Source: an uncultured Gammaproteobacteria bacterium
Lineage (GTDB): Bacteria; Pseudomonadota; Gammaproteobacteria; Pseudomonadales; Pseudohongiellaceae
NCBI GenBank assembly: GCA_937898685.1
Contig: CALEJT010000017.1
Location: 124,001 to 188,000, forward strand
Length of the DNA stretch: 64,000 nucleotides
Direction of reading: 5' to 3'
Of the stretch, positions 35,863 to 43,949 are shown piece by piece. The notes beneath the pieces were generated by a model that saw only the letters and a list, made by a program, of their open reading frames with translations, did no database searches and was not told the DNA's origin. Each line of letters begins with the position of its first letter. Positions within the stretch are counted from its first letter, which is position 1. The translations under genes were made by a program, and so were the position numbers.

Positions 35863-38313
35863 TTGAGAAGTAAGCCTCCTTTCAGACCAAACCCTCTAGC
35901 GGCGCGCCTTCGCTTCTCTGCACGCAGCCTCGCCGCGTTGGCCATTTCGGTCTCCCCCTGGGTCGCTGCACAGGATGCCGCGGAGCTCGATTGGGTTCCC
36001 TATGAGCGGCTCACCGAGGAACAGCGCGCCTCGCTCGATGCCGTGTGCTGCGGCATGTACATCGCGCCTTCCTTCCCCGAAAGCGAAAACCTCGAACCGG
36101 GCGCCACGATTCTGCGTGGCGAAGGCATCGGCGCCAACGACGACGGCATCGTCGACGTCTACAACGATCTCCTCGTGATGCAGCGCGAGGCCATCATCCA
36201 GGCCGCGCGCGGCCGCTACGACCGCAACGCGCAGATCTTCACGCTGGAAGAGAACATCCGCATCCGTCAGCCCGGCATGCTGCTCACCGGACAGACTGCC
36301 TCGGTGGACCAGAACAGCGGCCGCAGCGAGATCACCGACGCCTCCTACGTTCTGCATGACATCGCCGCGCGCGGCAACGCCGCCATCATCGTCTACACCG
36401 ACGAGGCCGGCATCGTCACCATCGACAACGGCGTCTACACCCGCTGCGAACCGGGCGACAACAGCTGGGCCGTTGCCGGCTCGCGCATCGTGCTGAACCA
36501 GGAAACCGGCCGCGGCACCGCCCGCAACGTCACCCTGCGCGTCGCCGACGTGCCCGTGGCCTATCTGCCGTGGGTGAGCTTTCCGATCAACGATGAGCGC
36601 GCCACCGGTTTTCTCGCACCGGTGATCGGCAACACGCGCGACGGCGGCTTCGACATCGCTGCGCCCTATTACCTGAATCTGGCACCCAACTACGACGCCA
36701 CCATCACCCCACGCATCCAGTTCGAACGCGGTGTGATGCTGGGCGTGGAAGCGCGGCATCGTGGTTATCGTTCCGAGCAACAGATCGAATTCACCTATCT
36801 GCCCGACGACAAACTCTACGAACCGAGCCAGTTGAACGTGCCGACCTATGACGGTCCGCCCGTGCCCGATCGCTGGTGGTTGGACTACGACCTGCGCGCC
36901 GGCCTCGGCCGCGGTTGGAGTGCGAGCGTCGACTACTCGGTGGTGAGCGACGAAGACTATTTCCAGGACTTCGGCAACAACGGTTTGAACCTGACCACGC
37001 AGAGCTATCTCTACCGCGATGCACGCTTGAACTATCGCGGTCGTCACTGGGATTTCCAGGCCGCGGCGCAGGGTTATCAGATCATCGACCCCACGGTACA
37101 GCCGCAGTCCGAGCCCTATCGCATGCTGCCGCGCCTGAACCTGCAGGGCGACTACGTTCTCCCCACCGGCATCGAAGTGGCACTCGACAGCGAATTCGTG
37201 GTGTTCGATCGCAGCCTGTCGAGCCGCGGCGTGTCACAGGAGATGATCGATCGTGGCGCACTCGTCACCGGCCAACGTCTGAGCCTGACGCCGAGCATCA
37301 GCTTCCCCTGGTCGAACGCCTACTCCTTCGTCACGCCCACGCTGAAGTACAAGTACGCACAGTGGCAGTTGGAAGATCAGGCCGTCGGCACGCCGAAGGA
37401 TCCGAGCCGCGGCATCGCCTCCGCCTCGCTCGATGCGGGGCTCTTCTTCGAACGCGACATCCAGCTCTTCGGTACCAACTATCAACAGACTCTGGAGCCA
37501 CGCCTCTATTACCTCTACAACGAATACGAGGACCAGAGCACGATTCCGCTCTTCGACAGCAGCGAGCTCACCTTCAGCTTCAACCAGCTCTTCCGCGACG
37601 ACCGCTTCAGCGGTCAGGACCGCGTCGGCGACGCCAATCAACTGACCCTGGCCGTGACCTCACGGCTCTATGACCAGTCCGGCCGTGAGAAGGCACGGGC
37701 GAGTGTGGGCCAGATCCAGTATTTCGAAGATCGCCGCGTGACGCTCGACCGTACGCCGGAAATGCTCGCGCTGGGTCGTCAGGCCAGCTCGGCACTGGTG
37801 AGCGAACTGTCCTGGCAACTCGACGCTGCCTGGCAGGCACGCTCCTACATCGAGTACAACCACCACGATCGCAAGCTCGTGGTCGGTAATTTTCTTTTTC
37901 AATATCAGAGTGATATAAACCACATCCTGAATTTCGGGTACCGCTTCCGCGATCTGCCGAATCCCATCGCCCCCAACGGGCTCGACCGTCGTATCAAGCA
38001 AACCGACATCTCCGGCATCTGGCCTTTGAACGAGCGTTGGGGCCTGATCGGTCGTTGGAACTACGACATCGGCAACAAACGCAACCTCGAGACCATTGCC
38101 GGTGTCCAATACAGCAACTGTTGTTGGAACCTGCGTCTGATTGCGCGGCAGTGGATCGACAACGACGCGCTGTACTATGGCGTGAAGGACGACAACAGCG
38201 GCATCTTCGTGCAATTCGAGCTCAAGGGCCTCGGCAGCGTCCTTGGAGGGAACGTCAGTGGCATCCTCAACAACGGCATCATCGGTTACCGCGATCGTGA
38301 ATACGTTCAATAA
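35863..38313 (+). CDS. lptD: LPS-assembly outer membrane protein LptD
   Basis: An 816-residue protein that inserts lipopolysaccharide into the outer leaflet together with LptE. A signal peptide ends near PWVAAQ. A Cys pair (CCGMY, about 62-63) is followed by the OstA/LptA-like jelly-roll (about 85-300, including LPWVSFPINDERATGFLAP). The C-terminal beta barrel holds another Cys pair in GVQYSNCCWNLRLIARQW, the partners of the LptD disulfides. The frame has no ATG or GTG before the signal peptide, so the TTG at 35863 is the likely start, without a visible Shine-Dalgarno. Confidence 0.95.
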   Translation: MRSKPPFRPNPLAARLRFSARSLAALAISVSPWVAAQDAAELDWVPYERLTEEQRASLDAVCCGMYIAPSFPESENLEPGATILRGEGIGANDDGIVDVYNDLLVMQREAIIQAARGRYDRNAQIFTLEENIRIRQPGMLLTGQTASVDQNSGRSEITDASYVLHDIAARGNAAIIVYTDEAGIVTIDNGVYTRCEPGDNSWAVAGSRIVLNQETGRGTARNVTLRVADVPVAYLPWVSFPINDERATGFLAPVIGNTRDGGFDIAAPYYLNLAPNYDATITPRIQFERGVMLGVEARHRGYRSEQQIEFTYLPDDKLYEPSQLNVPTYDGPPVPDRWWLDYDLRAGLGRGWSASVDYSVVSDEDYFQDFGNNGLNLTTQSYLYRDARLNYRGRHWDFQAAAQGYQIIDPTVQPQSEPYRMLPRLNLQGDYVLPTGIEVALDSEFVVFDRSLSSRGVSQEMIDRGALVTGQRLSLTPSISFPWSNAYSFVTPTLKYKYAQWQLEDQAVGTPKDPSRGIASASLDAGLFFERDIQLFGTNYQQTLEPRLYYLYNEYEDQSTIPLFDSSELTFSFNQLFRDDRFSGQDRVGDANQLTLAVTSRLYDQSGREKARASVGQIQYFEDRRVTLDRTPEMLALGRQASSALVSELSWQLDAAWQARSYIEYNHHDRKLVVGNFLFQYQSDINHILNFGYRFRDLPNPIAPNGLDRRIKQTDISGIWPLNERWGLIGRWNYDIGNKRNLETIAGVQYSNCCWNLRLIARQWIDNDALYYGVKDDNSGIFVQFELKGLGSVLGGNVSGILNNGIIGYRDREYVQ

Positions 38314-39580
38314 GTTCGTCCGCAGCGCCACGCTGGCTCTGTGCACCCTCGGCGCCACCTTCGCCGCGGCACAACCGCAGAGCGTCGACAAAGTGATCGC
38401 CATCGTCGACAACGACGTCGTACTCCGCAGCGAATTCGAAGAACGCTGGGCGCAGGTGCAACAGCAGATCTCCGCCAATCCCCCGCCCAACCTGCCGCCG
38501 ATGCAGGTACTGCGCAAACAGGTACTCGACCAGATCATCCTCGAACATCTGCAGCTGCAGATGGCGCAGCGTGCGGGCATCCGCATCGACGACAACCAGC
38601 TCAACCAGGCCATCAACGCCATCGCGCAGCAGAACAACATGAACTTCGAACAGTTCGTGCAGGTGCTGCAGGCCAACGGTCTGTATGAAGCCACGCGTGA
38701 AGCACTGCGCAAGGAACTGATGATCGGTCAGTACCAGAACGGCGCCGTGAACCGTCGCATCCAGATCACGCGCCAGGAAATCGAGAACTATCTGCGCTCC
38801 GAAGCCGGTTCCGCCGCCATCGCGCCGGAATACCATGTGGCACACGTGCTGATCCCGTCCGAAGAAGCTCCGACTCCGGCCCAGACCGCCCTCGCACAGA
38901 CCATCTATCGAGAAGTGCAGAACGGCGTCGACATCCGTCAGGTCGCGGCCGCCGGCCAGATCGACGGCATCCGCGTCACCGGTGGTGACCTCGGCTTCCT
39001 GAAAGTGGAAAACCTGCCCTCCGTGTTCGCGCCGGTCGTGCCCTCGCTGCGTCCCGGCGAAGTGAGCGAGCCCTTCACCAGCAGCAGCGGCTATCACATC
39101 GTGCAGCTGCTCGAAACGCGCGGTGGCTCCGAACTGCAGATCGACCAGTGGCAGGTACGTCACATCCTGATCAAGCCCAATGAAATCCGCACCGAAGAAC
39201 AGGCCGAAGCGCTGATCCGCAATCTCTACGAGCGCATCAAGAACGGCGAAGACTTCGGCAACATCGCACGTCAGAACACCGACGATCCGACTTCGATGGT
39301 GTCCGGCGGCGATCTCGACTGGATCAGCGACGGCATGTTCCCGCCCGACTTCATGCAAAAGGTGCGTGAAACGCCGGTGGGCACGATGACCGAACCCTTC
39401 CGCGTCTCCAGCGGCTGGCACATCCTCGAAGTGCGCGACCATCGCATCCAGGACGTCACCGAGGAGAACAAGCGCCTGCAGGCCGAACGCATCCTGCGCA
39501 ATCGCAAGTTCGAGAACGAGCTGGAAAACTGGCTCACCGAAATTCGCGACACCTCCTACATCGACATCAAGGATTTCTGA
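38258..39580 (+). CDS. surA: Periplasmic peptidyl-prolyl isomerase and chaperone SurA
   Basis: A 440-residue outer-membrane-protein chaperone. A signal peptide (ATLALCTLGATFA-AAQ) precedes the N-terminal SurA domain (VDKVIAIVDNDVVLRSEFEERW). Two parvulin domains follow (about 180-275 and 290-390, the second with WQVRHILIKPNE, GGDLDWI and PVGTMTEPFRVSSGWHILEV) and then the C-terminal helix. The start is ambiguous. GTG at 38258 has a strong GGAGGG seven bases upstream but overlaps lptD by 56 bases. GTG at 38297 gives a more usual signal peptide but no Shine-Dalgarno. The mature protein is the same either way. Confidence 0.93.
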   Translation: MASSTTASSVTAIVNTFNKFVRSATLALCTLGATFAAAQPQSVDKVIAIVDNDVVLRSEFEERWAQVQQQISANPPPNLPPMQVLRKQVLDQIILEHLQLQMAQRAGIRIDDNQLNQAINAIAQQNNMNFEQFVQVLQANGLYEATREALRKELMIGQYQNGAVNRRIQITRQEIENYLRSEAGSAAIAPEYHVAHVLIPSEEAPTPAQTALAQTIYREVQNGVDIRQVAAAGQIDGIRVTGGDLGFLKVENLPSVFAPVVPSLRPGEVSEPFTSSSGYHIVQLLETRGGSELQIDQWQVRHILIKPNEIRTEEQAEALIRNLYERIKNGEDFGNIARQNTDDPTSMVSGGDLDWISDGMFPPDFMQKVRETPVGTMTEPFRVSSGWHILEVRDHRIQDVTEENKRLQAERILRNRKFENELENWLTEIRDTSYIDIKDF

Positions 39581-39613
39581 GCGGACCCTTGGTCCGTTCA
39601 GGAGATCTCACCC

Positions 39614-40609
39614 ATGACTGCCCTGCTCGCGCTGACCCCCGGCGAACCTGCCGGCATCGGGCCGGATCTCGCGGTGGCCCTGGCGCAGCGCCCGCGCCGC
39701 GTGCCGCTCGTCTGCATCGCCGATCCAACGCTGCTCGAAGCGCGCGCCGCGCAACTGCAGCAGCCGCTGCGCATTCAGTTGTGTGAAGCCGACCACCTGA
39801 GCGAGTCGATCTACAGCGGCGACGGTCAACTCAGCGTCCTGCCGGTATCGCTACGCAGCGCGGTGACGCCCGGCAAACTCGAGGTCCGCAACGCGTCCTA
39901 CGTGCTCGACACGCTGCGGCTCGCCGCGCGCCTCTGTGGCGATGGCACCTTGCGTGGACTCGTCACCGGTCCGGTGCAGAAGAGCATCATCAATGCTGCC
40001 GGCATCGCCTTCAGTGGCCACACGGAATTCCTCGCCGAACACGCCGGCGTGCCGCGCGTGGTGATGATGTTGGCCACCTCCGGTCTGCGCGTGGCACTGG
40101 CCACCACACACCTGCCGCTGAGCGTCGTGCCGAGTGCGATCACACGCGAGCTCCTGCACGAAGTACTCACCATCCTCGATCACGATCTGCGCGTGCGTTT
40201 CAACATCGCACGGCCACGTATCCTCGTCGCCGGACTCAATCCCCATGCCGGAGAAGACGGCCATCTCGGTCGCGAAGAGATCGAGGTGATCACGCCCGCG
40301 CTCGACGCCGAACGCGCCAGGGGCATGGACCTGCTCGGTCCCCTGCCTGCCGACACATTGTTCACACCGAAATATCTGGAACAGGCTGATGCAGTCTTGG
40401 CGATGTATCACGACCAGGGCTTGCCCGTGCTCAAGTACAAGGGCTTCGGCCAGGCGGTGAACATCACGCTGGGTCTGCCCTACCTACGCACTTCCGTCGA
40501 TCACGGCACGGCGCTCGATCTCGCCGGCTCCGGTCGCGCCGATCCGGGCAGTCTGTTCTATGCCATCGACGTAGCGCTCGAGGCACTGGGCATGGGAGCG
40601 CACGCATGA
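39614..40609 (+). CDS. pdxA: 4-hydroxythreonine-4-phosphate dehydrogenase
   Basis: A 331-residue metal- and NAD-dependent dehydrogenase of pyridoxal phosphate synthesis. It has LTPGEPAGIGPDL, GPVQKSIINAAGIAFSGHTEFLAE, GLNPHAGEDGHLGREE, the metal-binding MYHDQGLPVLKYKGFG, and LPYLRTSVDHGTALDLAG. AGGAG nine bases before the ATG supports the start. The last bases overlap rsmA (ATGA). Confidence 0.96.
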   Translation: MTALLALTPGEPAGIGPDLAVALAQRPRRVPLVCIADPTLLEARAAQLQQPLRIQLCEADHLSESIYSGDGQLSVLPVSLRSAVTPGKLEVRNASYVLDTLRLAARLCGDGTLRGLVTGPVQKSIINAAGIAFSGHTEFLAEHAGVPRVVMMLATSGLRVALATTHLPLSVVPSAITRELLHEVLTILDHDLRVRFNIARPRILVAGLNPHAGEDGHLGREEIEVITPALDAERARGMDLLGPLPADTLFTPKYLEQADAVLAMYHDQGLPVLKYKGFGQAVNITLGLPYLRTSVDHGTALDLAGSGRADPGSLFYAIDVALEALGMGAHA

Positions 40610-41436
40610 GCCGCCGCGGACTCGTGATGGGCGCCGATGGTTTTCAGCATCAGGCGCGCAAACGTTTCGGACAGAACTTCCTGCACGATCAGCAGATCAT
40701 CGGACGCATCGTCAAAGCCATCACGCCGCGTCCCGGCCAGCAGCTGATCGAGATCGGCCCCGGCCAGGGCGCCATCACCGAACCTTTGCTCGCGCTCGGC
40801 CAGGGTCTGACCGTGATCGAGATCGACCGCGATCTCGCCGCGCATCTGCGCAGCCGCTTCGGCGACAACGAGGGCTTCAACCTGATCGAACGCGACGTGC
40901 TGGAAGTGGACTTCGCACAGTTCACCACCACGCCGCGCAGCCTGCGTGTGCTCGGCAACCTGCCGTACAACATCAGCACGCCGCTGCTCTTTCATCTGTT
41001 GCGCTATCGCAACCTCATCCATGACATGGTGTTCATGCTGCAGTTGGAAGTGGTGGATCGTCTCGCCGCGCAACCGAACGATCCGGACTACGGTCGTCTG
41101 AGCGTGATGATGCAGTATCACTGCAAGGTGGAGCGCCTGTTCAAGGTGCCGCCAGGCGCCTTCAATCCGCCGCCGAAGGTGGATTCCGCCATCGTGCGGC
41201 TCGAGCCCTGGGACACGCTGCCACATCCGGTACGCAACGAAGCGCTGTTCGGTAACATCGTGCGCGACGCCTTCAATCAGCGGCGCAAGACCGTGCGCAA
41301 CGCGCTCAAGCAGTGGGTGAGCCCCGAGCAGTGGGAACGGTTGGACATGGACCCGTCGCTACGCCCCGAGAATTTGGGGCTGAGCGACTATGCTAGAATC
41401 ACCGCCATCGTCGATGAGGCCAGAGACAAGTCGTGA
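40606..41436 (+). CDS. rsmA: 16S rRNA dimethyladenosine transferase RsmA (KsgA)
   Basis: A 276-residue SAM-dependent enzyme that dimethylates A1518 and A1519 of 16S rRNA. It has RKRFGQNFLHD, the SAM motif LIEIGPGQGAITEPLL, the catalytic NLPYNISTPLLFHLL and the C-terminal RRKTVRNALKQW. The stop overlaps the apaG start (GTGA). In wild type its loss gives kasugamycin resistance, as known for the family. Confidence 0.96.
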   Translation: MSRRGLVMGADGFQHQARKRFGQNFLHDQQIIGRIVKAITPRPGQQLIEIGPGQGAITEPLLALGQGLTVIEIDRDLAAHLRSRFGDNEGFNLIERDVLEVDFAQFTTTPRSLRVLGNLPYNISTPLLFHLLRYRNLIHDMVFMLQLEVVDRLAAQPNDPDYGRLSVMMQYHCKVERLFKVPPGAFNPPPKVDSAIVRLEPWDTLPHPVRNEALFGNIVRDAFNQRRKTVRNALKQWVSPEQWERLDMDPSLRPENLGLSDYARITAIVDEARDKS

Positions 41437-41822
41437 GCAACAATCCGCAATCTCCCTGTGGCATCGATATCCAGGTCAGCACTCAATATCTGGCCCAGCA
41501 GTCAGACCCCGCCAGCAGCACCTTCGCGTTCTCCTACACCATCACCATCACCAACAACCGTGAAGACAGTGTGCGTCTGTTGAGCCGCCACTGGATCATC
41601 ACCGACCAGAACAACAAGGTCGAACACGTCGAAGGCAGTGGCGTGGTCGGACAGCAACCCTTGATCCATCCCGGACAGAGCTATCAGTACACCAGCGGCG
41701 CCGTGCTCAAGACCGAAACCGGTGACATGCGCGGTAGCTACACGATGGTGTCGAGCACCGGCGAAAAGTTCGAGGCTCCCATTCCTCTCTTCATCCTTGC
41801 CGTGCCGCACATGGTGCATTGA
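41433..41822 (+). CDS. apaG: ApaG domain protein
   Basis: A 129-residue immunoglobulin-like beta-sandwich protein with the family blocks FAFSYTITITNNREDSVRLLSRHWIITD, VEGSGVVGQQP and YTSGAVLKTETGDMRGSY. The role is unclear (linked to cobalt resistance and magnesium efflux in enterobacteria). The start is GTG overlapping rsmA. apaH follows after 7 bases, the usual arrangement. Confidence 0.95.
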   Translation: MSNNPQSPCGIDIQVSTQYLAQQSDPASSTFAFSYTITITNNREDSVRLLSRHWIITDQNNKVEHVEGSGVVGQQPLIHPGQSYQYTSGAVLKTETGDMRGSYTMVSSTGEKFEAPIPLFILAVPHMVH

Positions 41823-41829
41823 GGCAGGC

Positions 41830-42660
41830 ATGGCAATCTATGTAGTCGGCGACATTCAAGGCTGTTACGACCCACTGCGCCGTTTGCTCGATCACATCAG
41901 TTTCGATCCTGCCCAGGATCGCCTGTGGTGCGTGGGCGACATGGTCAACCGCGGGCCGCAATCGCTCGAAACCCTGCGTTTTCTCAAAGGTCTCGGCAGC
42001 GCCTTCAACGGCGTGCTCGGCAATCACGATCTGCACTTGCTCGCGCTCGCGAGCGGCGCCTTCACGAGTTCGAAGAAGAACACCTTGCAGGCAGTGCTGA
42101 ACGCTCCGGACTGCATGGAACTCTGTGATTGGGTACGGCAGTTGCCACTCGCCTACAAGGAAGAAACCTTGGCACTGGGTTCGACCAAGAAGGTCCTGCT
42201 CGTGCACGCGGGACTCGCGCCCGGTTGGACCTTCCGCGATGCGCTCATGGCCTCGCGCGAAGTCGAAGCCTGTCTGCGTGAGCCCAACTACAAGGACTAT
42301 CTCGCCGGTATGTATGGCGATGAACCCGAGCGTTGGGATGACTCACTGCAAGGCATCGAACGTCTGCGTGTGATCACCAACATCCTCACTCGCATCCGCT
42401 TCGTGTCGCCCGAAGGCCGTCTCGATCTGAAATCGAAGGAAGGTCTCGATACCACACCCAGCGGCATGCAGCCCTGGTACGAACTGGTCGACATCAAACC
42501 CAATCGTCTGCTCCTGTTCGGCCACTGGGCGGCGATCGATGGTCACACCGGCATCGCCAACGTGCAGGGGCTCGATACGGGCTGCGTGTGGGGCCGCTGT
42601 CTCACCGCGATGAAACTCGAAACCGGTGAGCGCTTCTCGGTGGGCTGCGGAGACACCTGA
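41830..42660 (+). CDS. apaH: Diadenosine tetraphosphatase
   Basis: A 276-residue metallophosphatase that hydrolyses Ap4A to two ADP and removes Np4 RNA caps. It has YVVGDIQGCYDPLRRLL, WCVGDMVNRGPQSLETLRF and VLGNHDLHLLA (metal ligands), then GHWAAIDG. The frame is open to 41722 but the ATG at 41830 matches the family start. The stop overlaps cca by one base (TGATG). Confidence 0.96.
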   Translation: MAIYVVGDIQGCYDPLRRLLDHISFDPAQDRLWCVGDMVNRGPQSLETLRFLKGLGSAFNGVLGNHDLHLLALASGAFTSSKKNTLQAVLNAPDCMELCDWVRQLPLAYKEETLALGSTKKVLLVHAGLAPGWTFRDALMASREVEACLREPNYKDYLAGMYGDEPERWDDSLQGIERLRVITNILTRIRFVSPEGRLDLKSKEGLDTTPSGMQPWYELVDIKPNRLLLFGHWAAIDGHTGIANVQGLDTGCVWGRCLTAMKLETGERFSVGCGDT

Positions 42661-43844
42661 TGCAGATCTACCTGGTGGGCGGTGCCGTGCGCGATGCCCT
42701 CTTGGGCCTGCCGGTGAAGGACCGCGACTGGGTGGTCGTCGGTGCCACGGTGGAGCAGATGCTCGCCAAGGGCTTCCGTCAGGTGGGCCGTGATTTCCCG
42801 GTGTTTCTGCATCCGAAGACGCAGGAGGAATATGCTCTCGCCCGCACCGAGCGCAAACGTGGCATGGGCTACAAGGGCTTCGTCGTGCACGCGGATCCGA
42901 GCGTCACACTCGAACAGGACCTGATCCGCCGCGACCTCACCATCAACGCCATCGCGCAGGATGACGCGGGTCAGCTCATCGATCCCTTCGATGGCCAGCG
43001 CGACATCGAGGCGCGCGTGTTGCGACATGTCTCCCCTGCTTTCGTCGAAGATCCCTTGCGCGTATTGCGCGTGGCACGTTTCGCGGCACGCTTCGCGCAT
43101 CTGGGTTTCACCGTGGCCGACGAAACCCTCGCCCTGATGCGCGAGCTCAGTCGCAGTGGCGAGCTCGAAGCGCTCACACCCGAGCGCGTGTGGCAGGAAA
43201 TGGAAGGCGCCTTGAAGGCACCGTCGCCGCAGGTGTTCATTTCCGTGTTGCGCGAATGCGAGGCCTTGCCGCATTTGTTGCCGGAACTCGCGGCGTTGTT
43301 CACCATCGAGCAGCCCGACTTGTTCCAACCTCAGACGAACGCAGGTCAACGCACACTCGAAGTATTGCAGCGCGCAGCCGCGCTCAGCGAAGACACCTCC
43401 GTACGTTTCGCTGCGCTCGTGCACGACATCGGTCGTGGTACAGGCGACGACGGAGCCGCGCTCGTCGAAGCCATTGCACAGCGTCTGCGCTTGCCCAATG
43501 AGCAGCGCGAGCTTGGGGTGATGGTGTGCCGCTTCCAGGAGCGTGTGCATCGTGCGCACAGTGATTCGCCGGAAGAACGCTTTCACACCTTGGAACTCAC
43601 TGACGCACTCCGCCGCGCGCAGCGGTTCGAACAATTCCTTGTCGCCTGCCAAGCCTCTGCTCTTGGACGCAGCGACCTCGACTCCAACGCCTACACACAA
43701 GCTGCGCAATTGCGCCACGACCTCGCCGCTGCACGCGCGGTTGATGTACAAGCCGTTCTAAAAAACTCCAATACCAAGGGACCAGAAGTGGCCCCCCTCA
43801 TCCGCGCAGCGCGCATTGCGGCGATTGCCGACGCTTCGAACTAA
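42660..43844 (+). CDS. cca: CCA-adding tRNA nucleotidyltransferase with HD domain
   Basis: A 394-residue class II nucleotidyltransferase that builds or repairs the 3' CCA of tRNA without a template. N-terminal motifs are LVGGAVRDALLGLPVKDRDWVVVG and RRDLTINAIAQDD, then RVLRVARFAARF. The middle holds an HD domain (ALVHDIGRG), the phosphohydrolase/phosphatase part of the multifunctional bacterial type. It is translationally coupled to apaH and is the last gene before a repeat and a terminator. Confidence 0.94.
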   Translation: MQIYLVGGAVRDALLGLPVKDRDWVVVGATVEQMLAKGFRQVGRDFPVFLHPKTQEEYALARTERKRGMGYKGFVVHADPSVTLEQDLIRRDLTINAIAQDDAGQLIDPFDGQRDIEARVLRHVSPAFVEDPLRVLRVARFAARFAHLGFTVADETLALMRELSRSGELEALTPERVWQEMEGALKAPSPQVFISVLRECEALPHLLPELAALFTIEQPDLFQPQTNAGQRTLEVLQRAAALSEDTSVRFAALVHDIGRGTGDDGAALVEAIAQRLRLPNEQRELGVMVCRFQERVHRAHSDSPEERFHTLELTDALRRAQRFEQFLVACQASALGRSDLDSNAYTQAAQLRHDLAAARAVDVQAVLKNSNTKGPEVAPLIRAARIAAIADASN

Positions 43845-43848
43845 CCTC

Positions 43849-43882
43849 GTAGTTGGCTTCGCTACGCTCGCCCGCAACCTAC
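43849..43882. repeat. Short palindromic intergenic repeat after cca
   Basis: GTAGTTG at the left and GCAACCTAC at the right pair with one bulge. An inner GGC/GCC surrounds a TTCGCTACGCTC core. The reverse complement (GTAGGTTGCGGGCGAGCG, then TAGCGAAGCCAACTAC) matches the common gammaproteobacterial intergenic palindromes of this look. It begins 5 bases after the cca stop. A diverged relative may lie at 15-56. Confidence 0.5.
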
Positions 43883-43907
43883 ATGTGCCCTACAAAATCG
43901 GAGAAAC

Positions 43908-43935
43908 AAAAAAGCCGGCAAACGCCGGCTTTTTT
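43908..43935. terminator. Bidirectional intrinsic terminator between cca and dcp
   Basis: Six A residues, GCCGGC, a 4-base loop, GCCGGC and six T residues: a textbook Rho-independent terminator usable from both convergent genes. Confidence 0.95.
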
Positions 43936-43949
43936 GTTGGTGGTAAGGA

